A stretch of 64,000 nt of DNA. Origin: Metamycoplasma hominis ATCC 23114 (GTDB taxonomy: Bacteria; Bacillota_I; Bacilli_A; Mycoplasmatales; Metamycoplasmataceae). The notes beneath the pieces were generated by a model. It saw only the letters and a program-made list of their open reading frames with translations. It did no database searches and had not been told where the DNA came from. A program made the position numbers and the translations under genes. Below are positions 22,303 to 31,988 of the stretch, piece by piece (the stretch's first letter is position 1; every line of letters begins with the position of its first letter). The stretch covers positions 601,446 to 665,445 of the forward strand of contig NC_013511.1 of assembly GCF_000085865.1 (NCBI RefSeq), given 5' to 3'.

Positions 22303-22830
22303 TTATTTAATTTTTATGCCTGCATTAGCCATTAAATTTAAAGCAAAATCGTGATATTCTTGAGAATTATGATTTGAAATATTAAATGTTGCAATTAAAT
22401 TTTTAAAGACAATAATTTCTTTATTTTGCTTTAAATGATTGAAATAAGTTTTTAGAGTTATTGCAAATTGTAAAATGCAAATATCTGAACAACAACCAAT
22501 AATTTCAAAAGAATCATACTTGCTTAAAATTTCCTTTTTTAATGTAAAAAAGGAGTTAGTAGAATTCTTTTCAATTATATTTTTTGCATATTTTTTTAAT
22601 TCATCTACTACTTGGCTTTCTTTACTATTTTTTAAGCAATGTATTGGATATGATTGCATTTCAATATCATCGCTACTATGAGCATCATTTAAAAAATATA
22701 TATCATTGTCTTTATATTGAGTTTCTAAAAAATTTTTTATAGGAACAATTATTGACTCAATATTGTCACTATATAGTGCCCCTTCTTTGCAAAAACCATT
22801 AACCATATCAACAACAAAAATTGCTTTCAT
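22303..22830 (-). CDS. pncA: Isochorismatase-fold hydrolase, probable nicotinamidase
   Basis: The 175-aa product has the isochorismatase-fold triad: Asp8 in FVVDMVNGF, Lys in FFTLKKE (about residue 97) and the nucleophile Cys in GCCSDICIL (about 114). HSSDDIE resembles the metal-binding DxHxxxxx region. It probably converts nicotinamide to nicotinate. A nicotinate phosphoribosyltransferase gene at 61957-62967 could use the product for NAD salvage. I chose ATG 22828-22830 because GGAG lies 7-9 nt before it; the longer start 10 codons upstream would swallow that site. Confidence 0.8.
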   Translation of the reverse strand: MKAIFVVDMVNGFCKEGALYSDNIESIIVPIKNFLETQYKDNDIYFLNDAHSSDDIEMQSYPIHCLKNSKESQVVDELKKYAKNIIEKNSTNSFFTLKKEILSKYDSFEIIGCCSDICILQFAITLKTYFNHLKQNKEIIVFKNLIATFNISNHNSQEYHDFALNLMANAGIKIK

Positions 22831-22870
22831 ATTGTTTACTCCTTCTTTTTCATTTTTCAATGTTTTTGTA

Positions 22871-22901
22871 TTGTCATATAAATTGTTAATTATTGTATAA
22901 T
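22871..22901 (+). promoter_or_regulatory. Probable promoter of the APC permease gene
   Basis: TTGTCA (22871-22876) and a perfect TATAAT (22896-22901) have a 19-nt spacer, with a G directly before the -10. The leader to the permease ATG is about 95 nt. I see no known riboswitch in it. Confidence 0.45.
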
Positions 22902-23001
22902 TATAACGGATACATCTTAGAGGGACATTTATTTTTAATTATATGTTGGTGTATCTAAAGTTCGAATTTTATTTATTTTAATATATAAGAAAGGATTTCT
23001 A

Positions 23002-24738
23002 ATGGCCGAAGAACAATTAGTTGTTACTTCAAGTCTTAAGAAAAAGATTGGCTTCTTTTCAGCTATTCTTATCGTTATGGGTTCGGCTATCGGTGTTGGG
23101 GTTTTCCTACGTTCAAAGAACGTTTTACAAAACTCAGCTAACAACGTCGTATGAGCATTGATCGTTTGATTAATTGCTGGATTTGCCGTAATTACCATGG
23201 GTATTGCATTAGTTGAAGTTGCATCAGGACGTAATGACAACTTAGGTGTTATAGGTTGAACCAAGGCATTTAGTACATTAAGTCTATACAAAGGTACTAA
23301 GTTCTTTATGACCTATCTATATCTACCATTTACTTACTTCTTTATGCCTTACTACGTTATCGTTCAATTCCAAGACGGTATCGCAGGATTCGTAGGATAC
23401 AGCAAAGTAGGATTTGGTGGTTCTACAAGTGCTCCATGAATCTACTTTGCAATAGGTCTAGCACTTACATTATGAATGATTTTTTCAGCCGGTATTAGTG
23501 GCCGTGCTACAAACATTCAAAACTGAATAGTTACAGTTGCAAAATTAATTCCTATTTTCGTAGTTATTATTTTGGGTATTATTTTTGCTGTATACAAAGG
23601 TACAGGAAAAGAAGGATTCGTTGCTGGAGTTGATGATGGTGTTACACCACTATGACACAAAATAACATCAGCTGACCTATTCAACAAGAGTTCATCATCA
23701 TTCTTAGGATTAACACCATTCCTAACTGTATTTAGCTCACTAGGTGGTATCTTCTTTGCATTCGACGGTTTCTATGTAACCGCTGGTATTCAATCAGAAA
23801 TGAAACACCCAGAAAAAACCCCTGCTGCTATTGTTATTGGTTTAGCATCAATGACTGTTCTATACATGTTAATTGCTGTTACAATGACATTAGGTGGAAA
23901 CAACGGTTCATTCTACGGATTTGGAGATGAATTAAACGCTGTTAAAGCAGGTTGAGTATTTGGTGTAATTAACATTTTAATCTCAATCGGTATTATTGGT
24001 ATTTTAAACGGTTTTACCGCTTGAGCTACAAGATGAGTAGAAGACTTAGTTAGAGAAGGTGAAATGTTCGTGCCTGTAAGAGCTTACAGATACATTAAAC
24101 ATTCACAAGTTCCATGAGTTGGAGCAACCTTCGTATTATTAATTTCTCTACCATTTATGGTTATCTTCACTGCTATTGGTGCTTACGCATACTTTGGTGG
24201 AGGATATTCAACAGACTACGGTTACCAAATTGATAACCTATTAACATTTGCTGACTTGATGGCAAACTGAATGGCTGTATTCGCATTCGCATTCATTGCA
24301 ACATCAATTATCGGAATGTTACAAAACAGAAAGAAACACTTTATTGCTGTTGTTGAAGGAAAACACAGTAAATGAACAGGATACGTATCAGTTATCTTCA
24401 TCTTATCAGTTATGTTCTTCTTAGCAATTGACCCATTCATATCAATAGGTCTATCAGCAGCTCAATACGTTGCAGATAAAACACAAGACAACAGAAACGG
24501 CTTAGTAGGAAACATTGCTACATCAGTTCTATTTATAATATATGCAGCAGTTTCATTCTTAGGCGCTCCAGTTGAAAGACAAATTGCTAAATCTAACAAG
24601 ATTAAATTTGATAGAGTTCTTTCAGGAAACATTTGTGCACACGAAGTTCCAGAATGATGCCCATGCAAATTAGAAGAATTAAAAGAAAAAGCTGAACTAA
24701 ATGACATGGTTCTAAAAACATTTGCTGAAGCAAGATAA
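23002..24738 (+). CDS. APC-family amino acid permease
   Basis: The 578-aa product has about 12-14 hydrophobic segments. The first includes the APC signature GSAIGVGVFLRSKNVLQNS (about residues 27-45), and later segments include FFAFDGFYVTAGIQSEMKHPEKTP (in pieces, about 250-275). The C-terminal tail is hydrophilic with CxxxxxxEWCPCK cysteines. About 18 TGA codons are Trp, so no long frame is visible under the standard code. Codon choice differs from the neighbours: many C-ending codons (TTC, AAC, TAC, ATC) and CTA Leu, as in highly expressed genes. AAGGA precedes the ATG. Substrate is not determinable; arginine/ornithine exchange is plausible in arginine-using mycoplasmas. Confidence 0.88.
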
Positions 24739-24751
24739 TAATTTGCTATTT

Positions 24752-24785
24752 CACCAGTGGGTTACTCCCACTGGTTTTTATTTAT
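24752..24785 (+). terminator. Permease terminator
   Basis: CCAGTGGG / CCCACTGG forms a strong GC-rich stem with a short loop followed by TTTTTATTTATATTTTT. It is a strong intrinsic terminator. Confidence 0.92.
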
Positions 24786-24857
24786 ATTTTTAATATTCAA
24801 TCAAAAACTTAATTTTAATGTTAAAATGTAAAGATAATTATTTTATAAAGGTAACCA

Positions 24858-27753
24858 ATGAAAAATAGTAAAGAACAGATTAACAATATTCCTTATGTTT
24901 TAGATGAAACATTGATTAACACAAATTTAAAAACCGGCCTAAGCTCACAAGAGGCCACCTTAAGACTTAACAAGTTTGGAAAAAATGAGTTGCATAAAGC
25001 AAAAAAAATAAATCCATTTTTAATATATTTAGAGCAATTTAAAGATATATTGGTCATTATATTATTATTTGCGGCAATAATATCTTATGCTCTTGCGATT
25101 GTTTCAGGAACTCAAAATAATTGAAATTGATCTATCAATGGTAATCGCTTATTAATCGAATTTATTGAACCTACAATTATATTATTTGTAGTTCTTACTA
25201 ATTCGCTAGTAGGTGCTATTCAAGAAATTAAGAGCATACAAGCAGTTGAGGCATTGAGCAAATTAAGTCCCTTGCAAGCTAAGGTTGTCCGTGATGGCAA
25301 TTTAATAACGTTAGCATCAAGTGATATAACCGTTGGCGATATTGTTTTAATTGAATCAGGTGATGTTGTACCTTCTGATGGTTATTTGTTGTTTAGTTCA
25401 AATTTAACTGTTATTGAGAGTGCATTAACAGGCGAAAGTGAACCGGCGACAAAAGATTACCAAGCTAAGAGAAATTTAACATTAGCAATGGCAGATAGAC
25501 AATTTATGGTTTATTCTTCAACTGTAGTTGCTACAGGAACTGCTTATTTTGTTGTTACATCGGTAGGTGAAAATAACGAAATCGGAAAAATTTCTAAATT
25601 AGTTAATCAACAAAAAGAATCAATGACTCCTCTACAAATTAAAATCAATAAATTAGGAAAAATATTTGGATATTCAGGTCTTGCATTATTTTTAGCAAGT
25701 TTAGTGACTCAAATAGTTTTCCATGCGGTATCAAGAAATTCTTTTGCTGATACAATGTTTTGAGGCAATGCAATAGTTGGAGCCATTTCACTAGCAGTTG
25801 CTGCCATTCCTGAGGGATTAATTGCTTTTACTTCAATTATTTTAGCAATTGGTGTTCAAAGAATGGCAAGAAAGAATGCGATTGTTAAGAACTTAATGGC
25901 TGTTGAGTCTCTTGGCAATTGTGCAGTAATATGTTCAGATAAAACAGGAACATTAACGCAAAACAAGATGACAATTGTAGATGCTTTTGATGGAAGTCAA
26001 CTACTATCAAATAATAGTGAGATTAAAAACTTCTTAAATATTATTGAATTAGGTTCGTTATGTTGCGACGCAAATTTGACTCGCAATGAAAAAGATGAAT
26101 ATGTTGTAGTTGGAGATCCAACAGAAATAGCATTTTTATATGAACTTGAAAAATTTTCTAATTTTAAATACAAAAACAACCTAGAAATAGAATATAAGCG
26201 TTTGCATTTGTTCCCATTTGATTCAGATAGAAAAATGAAATCAGTAATAAATCAAAACGACAACAATTATTGAGCAACGGTTATGGGTGCTCCTGAAATA
26301 ATAATTGAAAAAATGTAATTTTGGTTCGCCTTCAATAAAAGAAAAATATTTACAAATAAATAATCAATGGGCAAATAATGCTTATAGAGTTTTAGCAATA
26401 GCAAGAAAATCCTTAAAAAAGGAAACTATTGAGAAATTCAATGAATCATCAATTTCTAAATTACAAGAGCATGTAGAAAATGATTTAGAAATTGTTGGAT
26501 TAGTTGCAATGATTGATCCTCCAAGAGAAAGTGCAAAGGATGCTATTACATTATGTAAACAAGCGGGAATAAAACCTGTTATGATTACTGGCGATAATTT
26601 GAATACAGCAAAGGCAATAGCAAAAAATCTTGGTATATATAGTGATCAAGACCGCGCTATAACAGGAACTGAACTTTCAAACATTTCTGACGAAGAATTA
26701 GTTCAAAATATTGAAAAATACAGTGTTTATGCCAGAGTTAAACCAGAAGATAAATTAAGAATTGTTAATGCTTGACAACAAAGAAAACAAGTTGTAGCAA
26801 TGACCGGTGATGGTGTTAATGATGCTCCAGCATTAAAAGCTTCAGATATAGGCTGCGCTATGGGTATAACAGGAACTGAAGCTTCTAAGCAGGCTGCAAA
26901 TGTTATATTGGCAGATGATAATTTTGCCACCATAGTTTCAGCAGTAGCAAACGGAAGATCAATTTATCAAAAAATTAAAAACGTAATTCAAAGTTTATTG
27001 ATTACATCGATTGCGGAGATCATTTTATTATTTATAGGTTTATTTTTGTTTAAAGCGATTTTTTCAAGCGCTGAATGAAAAGTGGCATTAGGAAAAAGTG
27101 ATTTATATATAATGTCAGCCACTCAATTATTGTGAATCAATTTATTTACTCATGGTTTTCCAGCAATTGCATTAGGACTGCAAGATTCTAAAGAAGACTA
27201 CATGAATAGAAGGCCTATATCAAAATATGAGTCAATATTTGCAAATCAAATGGGATTCAACACTTTGTGAAAAGGAATTTTGATTGGAATACTATCATTA
27301 ATAACTTATTATTTAGCAGCGTTATATGCTAGAAATAATGGATTTAATGCAGAAGATATATTAAAAGCAGCATCTACTTGTTCATTTTTGGTTTTAGGTA
27401 TATCTGCTACATTCAATTCTATAAACTTAATGACAAAGAAATCAATCTTTATATCAAATCCGTTATATTATTGAAAAGTTTATGCCTCAGTAATTTTTTC
27501 ATTAGCATTTCTATTGATAGTAGTATTTGTAAAAAATATAAATCTAGTGTTCGGAGGCTACACCGAAATTCATTCTAAGCCCGAACTTTTGGCACTAGGA
27601 TTAGCATTACCATTAGTAATTATTCCAATATATTCAATTCATAAATTAATCATATATTTAATTGAAAAAAACAAAATTAAAGAAAATAAAATTACAGAAT
27701 TTAAAATGATATTACCTCCAAAGCAAGTCAAAAGAAATCAAAAAAGACATTAA
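24858..27753 (+). pseudogene. P-type cation ATPase (type IIA, calcium-like), frameshifted
   Basis: With one frame correction this encodes about 964 aa, full length for a SERCA/PMCA-like ATPase. Motifs are LTGESEPATK (actuator), AAIPEGLIAF (ion-site helix 4), CSDKTGTLTQNKM (phosphorylated Asp), GDPTEIAFL (N domain), [18 protein letters not shown] (hinge) and a C-terminal membrane domain. The frame breaks at an A6 run (26308-26313): GAA AAA ATG TAA stops translation after 486 aa, while five As would give EKCNFGSPSIKEKY. The truncated form lacks the hinge and half the membrane helices. Decay, slippage at the A run, or a sequencing error are all possible. Confidence 0.88.
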
Positions 27754-27787
27754 AAAAATGTAGATCTATAGAAATCTACATTTTTTA
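27752..27787. terminator. Bidirectional terminator
   Basis: AAAAAATGTAGAT / ATCTACATTTTTT with a short loop lies between the ATPase (plus) and the zinc-ribbon gene (minus), 46 nt beyond the latter's stop. Confidence 0.88.
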
Positions 27788-27833
27788 TATTGCAATATAA
27801 ATTATGCAATTTATTGTTACTTGAGTAACAAGA

Positions 27834-28199
27834 CTAATGGCTTACGCTCATTACAGTAACAAATACAACAAAGGCAAAAAACATAGTTAAGCAAGAAATA
27901 ATAATTCCTGCTATTGACAAAGTTCTTCCTGAATCATTCATTGATTTTGACTTGCTAAGCCCAATACAGCTAAAAATAAAACCTAACATTGCAAAGAAAA
28001 ATGACAATATAAATCCGGCAATAGCAAATCCATTAGTTGGTGAATTTTGGATTTGTTGTTGACGTTGCAAATAAGGTTGAGATGGTTGCGTTGTATTCAT
28101 TTGTGTTGTTACATATGCATCTTTTTCCACCTTTTTTCCGCAATTTGGGCAATAATTAGCGTTATTTAATTTAGTTCCACAATTTGGACAATAATTCAT
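27834..28199 (-). CDS. Zinc-ribbon membrane protein (DUF4190-like)
   Basis: The 121-aa product starts with MNYCPNCGTKLNNANYCPNCG, two CPxCG knuckles that form a zinc ribbon. A Gln/Thr-rich linker of about 40 residues follows, then two transmembrane segments (about 59-82 and 93-117) linked by LSKSKSMNDSGRT. The layout matches small zinc-ribbon/DUF4190 proteins of low-GC bacteria, whose function is unknown. GAGGAGG precedes the ATG. It is a single gene between terminators. Confidence 0.85.
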   Translation of the reverse strand: MNYCPNCGTKLNNANYCPNCGKKVEKDAYVTTQMNTTQPSQPYLQRQQQIQNSPTNGFAIAGFILSFFFAMLGFIFSCIGLSKSKSMNDSGRTLSIAGIIISCLTMFFAFVVFVTVMSVSH

Positions 28200-28277
28200 A
28201 CTACCTCCTCTTACTAAAATGCATAAAAATTATTTTTTTTAATTAATTTTATATATAAATATAACACAATAAAGCAA

Positions 28278-28316
28278 TAAAAAAACATTCCAATTCTTGT
28301 TGGGATGTTTTTTATT
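28278..28316. terminator. Terminator of the M20 dipeptidase-lipid kinase operon
   Basis: AAAAAACATTCCA / TGGGATGTTTTTT (one G-T pair) around a loop of about 8 nt lies just beyond the lipid kinase stop at 28320. A- and T-rich flanks allow use in either direction. Confidence 0.82.
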
Positions 28317-28319
28317 TAA

Positions 28320-29201
28320 TTAATTATTCTTTTTGCTTATATATATTTTATTTTCTATATCAAATGTTTCGCCGTCAAGTTGCATAAAGTGCATTTCCTT
28401 ACATTCCATGCTAAATTTATATCCTTGAATTTCATGTACATATTTTTTATAACGTAAATGTTTTCCACTATATACCGAAAAGAATAATCATGCTAATTTT
28501 CATTTAGAGACGTTATTAATAATGATTAAATTTAATTTGTCTGTATTGTTACAATTAGGAGCTAATTTCATTCCACCACCAAAATAACAATTATTCATAA
28601 TTGAAGCTAATCAAACATTTTTAAATTCTAATTCTTTTCCATCTACATTAATTTTTATTAAAGGAATTGTCTTGAATGTCTTAAATGCATTTATTGTTAC
28701 TTTAGCAAATGACGATTTATTTTTAAGCATTTTTTCATCATTAACTTTTTTTGCAATAACTGCATCAATACCAAAACCAATGCCATTTAAAAAAGATCTT
28801 TCATCTTGGTCGTTTTTAAATTTAATTGTTGGTAAGTTGGTAATGTAAGGAGATATCAAATAATATTTTTTATGTATTATTTGAACATCTTGTTTTATTT
28901 TTAAAGACCTTAGAAAATCGTTGCCCGTTCCTGCTTTATATGCATAAATTTTGGGTAAAGGTTTTATATTGTGAATTTTATTAGTGATATTGGTTAATGT
29001 TCCATCACCGCCGATTAATAAAACAATATCTTTTTCTATATCCATTTGAGAAACTAGATTTTGACTGTCTTTAATTTTTATAATGTCAAATATTTTTACC
29101 TCAGGTTGTAAAAATACTTTAATGGCGTCAGAAACTATGTCATACATCTTTCTTTGACATTTTCCACTCTTTGATAGAGAATTATAAAATATATATAGCA
29201 T
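28320..29201 (-). CDS. Diacylglycerol kinase-family lipid kinase
   Basis: The 293-aa product is full length for the DagK/YegS/LCB5 family. The nucleotide-binding GGDGTLTN is at about residues 65-72, the AGTGNDFLRS motif at about 91-100, an NGIGFGIDA segment at about 139-147, and LDGETFD near the end. It should phosphorylate a lipid such as diacylglycerol at the membrane, although sphingoid or undecaprenol substrates cannot be excluded. Trp residues at several sites are TGA. It starts 3 nt after the M20 peptidase stop. Confidence 0.85.
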
Positions 29202-29204
29202 AAA

Positions 29205-30521
29205 TTATTTTTCCAAATCTTGTAATCTATTTAATGCATTGATATAAATTTCAAGTGATGATTTTATTTCATCAAATGTAAAATATTCGTTTGGTCCATG
29301 CATTAAATGCATATATTTAGTTGATCCAAAAGCGACACAAGTTTTTATTAATCTTGCAAATGTACCGCCACCAATTGCTAAAGGTTTTTCATTTGAATTC
29401 ATCGCTTCATTATATGTATCCATAAGAATTCTTACAATTGGAGAATCTTGTTCAATATACTTTGGTTCTTTGAATCCTTGCAATTTTGAAAATACATCAT
29501 CGCCAAATTCATCTTTTAAATAATCATTTAAGCTTTTGGTTACATCATCAATTTTATGAGAAACTGGGACTCTAAAATCAAAAGTTAAAACATATTCATT
29601 TTTCAAGGTTCTAATAATGCCTAAATTTGCAGATAATTCGCCCGAAAAATCACTATAGTTTTTAAAAATATTACTTAAATTAAATGATTTGCTATTTAAA
29701 TTTTCTTTAATAAATTTAAATAATTTAGATTTAGCAAATTCTTTATTTTCTTTGCTTGCTATATTAATGGCTTTAATTATCGCATTGTCACCTTTTTCAG
29801 GCGTTGAGCCGTGTCCACCAATTCCCTTAATAATATTAGGTTTTTCATTCAATACTAAAGATGTTGAATCAGGAATTTGGTTAACAACGTCGCCCCCATT
29901 TAATTCAACTCCTGGAACCTTTGGAAAATGAATTTCTGTTACATAGATCATTTTTTCAGCATATATTAAAGGTCATTCACCATCAGGAGTATAAGAAATA
30001 TAAGGATCTTTGAAGTCAGCCAAATAAGACTTCATTGATTTCATTGTGGTTTCTTCTGAAATTCCAAATATTATTCTTATTTTTCATTCGTTAGATAATA
30101 AGCCATGATCATGAATGTATTTCATTGCATATAAATTAATAATAGCAGGTCCCTTATCATCTAAACTGCCACGACCAATAATTGATTCATTTGTTATAAC
30201 TGGGACAAATGCACTTGTACGTCATTGGCTTTCATCTCCTGCAGGAACAACGTCAAGGTGGGCTAGTATTCCAATAATCTTATCTCCATTGCCAAATTCA
30301 GCAAACCCATAACGATTTTTAGGATCTTTATAAATATTAAATCCAAAACTTTTGGCAAGATTTAATGCATAATTTAAAGCATTGTCAGTTTCTTTTCCAA
30401 AAGGAAATTCACTACTAAAATCTTCTTCACTAATCGAAGGAATTGCACAAATGTTTGCAATATTTTTAATCATTTCATCAAAGTCTTCTTTACTTTGCTT
30501 ATAAGTAATAAATTTTTTCAT
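29205..30521 (-). CDS. M20-family Mn-dependent dipeptidase (PepV/Sapep-like)
   Basis: The 438-aa product carries the metal-site motifs of the family: ILAHLDVVPAGDESQW (about residues 84-99), GRGSLDDKGPAI (about 114-125), FGISEETTMKSM (about 148-159) and YTPDGEWPLIYAE (about 176-188). The C-terminal zinc ligand region is KYMHLMHGPNE. Such enzymes cleave dipeptides and so help a mycoplasma feed on host peptides. Length and motif order fit Sapep/PepV rather than ArgE/DapE. AGAGGTAAGA precedes the ATG. It forms a two-gene operon with the downstream lipid kinase. Confidence 0.9.
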
Positions 30522-30571
30522 TCTTACCTCTTATTAATTTTTTTAATATATTATACATTTTAATCCAAATA

Positions 30572-30605
30572 AAAAAATAAATAAGGCGTAGCCTTATTAT
30601 TTGTT
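30572..30605 (-). terminator. Terminator of the nuclease lipoprotein gene
   Basis: AATAAGGC / GCCTTATT with a 3-nt loop. In the minus direction it is followed by TTATTTATTTTTTT. The stop codon of the nuclease frame lies in its right arm. Confidence 0.8.
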
Positions 30606-31682
30606 TAATCCAACAGCAATACCTTTGTTTTTAAAAACGTAGTCATTATTATTGTTATATACAACATCAATTAATTCAGGATAATCAATAAAAGGATTTC
30701 TATTTCCTTGATGTTTATATACTCCATTGTTTCTATCAATGTCAAATTTTGAAACCTTATCTAAATTATTTCAAGCTAAAAACGTTTTTAAAAATATAGG
30801 AGTTATAGTATTTTTTTTATTAATTTCTTTAAATACACGAGTTGATTGATCACTTTATGTTATATTTAAATCGTTATAAGTTAGACAAAAGTATAAATAT
30901 GCCCTAGCAACATCTCCTTTAAATTCATTAATAGGTTCAGTAACAGGTCCACCATCTTCAACTGACAAACCAGTTTTTGTACCATTTTTGGATATTTTAT
31001 TACCTTGCAATTCCTTAACTGTTCCATAAGGGTAATTTGCATGCCATGCATTAACTAATTTATCAGTTGGTCAAACATGGTGAGCATCAGTTCTCATTGG
31101 GGCAGACTTTCCAAATCATGATTGTGGAACTAAGTGTTCTCTATTCATTCCATCGCCTTCATACTTGCCTTGATCTCTATATTTTCCATGTCAATTAGTA
31201 AAAACATCTTCTTTATTTGGAATTTCTTCATAGATATCTAAAACAGATCCATCTTTTTCGTAATATTTATCAACAAAAGCATCCTTATATGTATTAAATA
31301 AGTCTTTATATTTTGTTGAGTGATTTCTATGAGCTTTTTGCAATGCAAATAAGTTATCTCTTAGGTTTTGTCCACTTAAGCCATTTAAGGATTTATAAAA
31401 GTTATTTGAATTATCATAAATTATCTTATTATCTAAGGGTTTAGCTTCAGGTTTCTTAGGCTCTTCCGGTTTAGCTTCAGGGCTCTTTTCAGGGGCTGTT
31501 TTGGGTTTTTCACCTTCCGGTTTAACTTCAGGCTTCTTTTCAGGGGTTGTTCCGGGTTTTTCACCTTCTAGTTTAACTTCGGGGTTCTTTGGTTTTACAC
31601 ATCCAGCAGCAACTAATGGCGCTGAAATTAGCAAAGGTAAAATAGCACCCATAGTTAGGAATATTTTTTTGGATTTTTTCAT
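30597..31682 (-). pseudogene. Endonuclease I-like lipoprotein nuclease with an in-frame TAA
   Basis: The N-terminus is a lipoprotein signal ending VAAGC (Cys at about residue 28). Pro/Glu/Lys repeats (KPEVKPEGEKP, KSPEAKPEEPKKP) occupy about residues 29-84. The nuclease part has NREHLVPQSWFG (about 178-189) and AHHVWPTDK, like the EndA/endonuclease I His-metal finger family. A surface nuclease would release host nucleotides for import. TAA at 30855-30857 stops it at 275 aa. The same frame stays open for 85 more codons to TAA 30597-30599, still coding-like (NNGVYKHQGNRNPFIDYPEL), so the tail, including family residues usually near the active site, is lost. Confidence 0.82.
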
Positions 31683-31782
31683 TATTTTATATATTTCGCT
31701 TTCTTTTTTGTATTTAATAAAAATCTATCATATGAATTAAATAAGTCAATTCAAATTAATAATAATTTTCAAAAAAACAAAT

Positions 31783-31808
31783 AAAAAAACACCTATAAGT
31801 GTTTTTTA
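31783..31808 (-). terminator. Terminator of the 37-aa basic protein gene
   Basis: AAAAAACAC / GTGTTTTTT with a 6-nt loop, about 30 nt beyond the stop of the small basic gene. Confidence 0.7.
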
Positions 31809-31838
31809 ATGTTTAACAAAGAGTTTGCAAAGAAAATC

Positions 31839-31952
31839 TTATTCAGCTTGTTGTTTAGCAAGTCTACGGCGAGCTCTGGCTTTTTCTAAAGCTAATTTAT
31901 GTTCTCTTTTAGCTGCTTTTACCTTGTTAGCTAATCTAACGTCTTTTCTCAT
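31839..31952 (-). CDS. 37-residue highly basic protein
   Basis: A short frame runs from ATG 31950-31952 (GGAG 5 nt upstream) to TAA 31839-31841. It encodes MRKDVRLANKVKAAKREHKL and a further LALEKARARRRLAKQQAE-like end, with 15 Lys/Arg/His in 37 residues, predicted as one amphipathic helix. A good ribosome site and its own terminator support a real gene. It follows parC by 36 nt on the same strand. It does not match ribosomal protein S21 as I know it. RNA or nucleoid binding is a guess from charge only. Confidence 0.6.
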   Translation of the reverse strand: MRKDVRLANKVKAAKREHKLALEKARARRRLAKQQAE

Positions 31953-31988
31953 AATTTCTCCTTTGCTTTGTTCAAGCAATAATTATAT

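Noticed and set aside
22935..23291. Leftward 118-codon frame opposite the APC permease
   Set aside because: It is the complement of the permease frame; the permease has clear family motifs and a ribosome site.
24858..27753. Reading the ATPase as two separate genes
   Set aside because: The second part begins inside the N domain, lacks a ribosome site, and joins the first part with one base removed.
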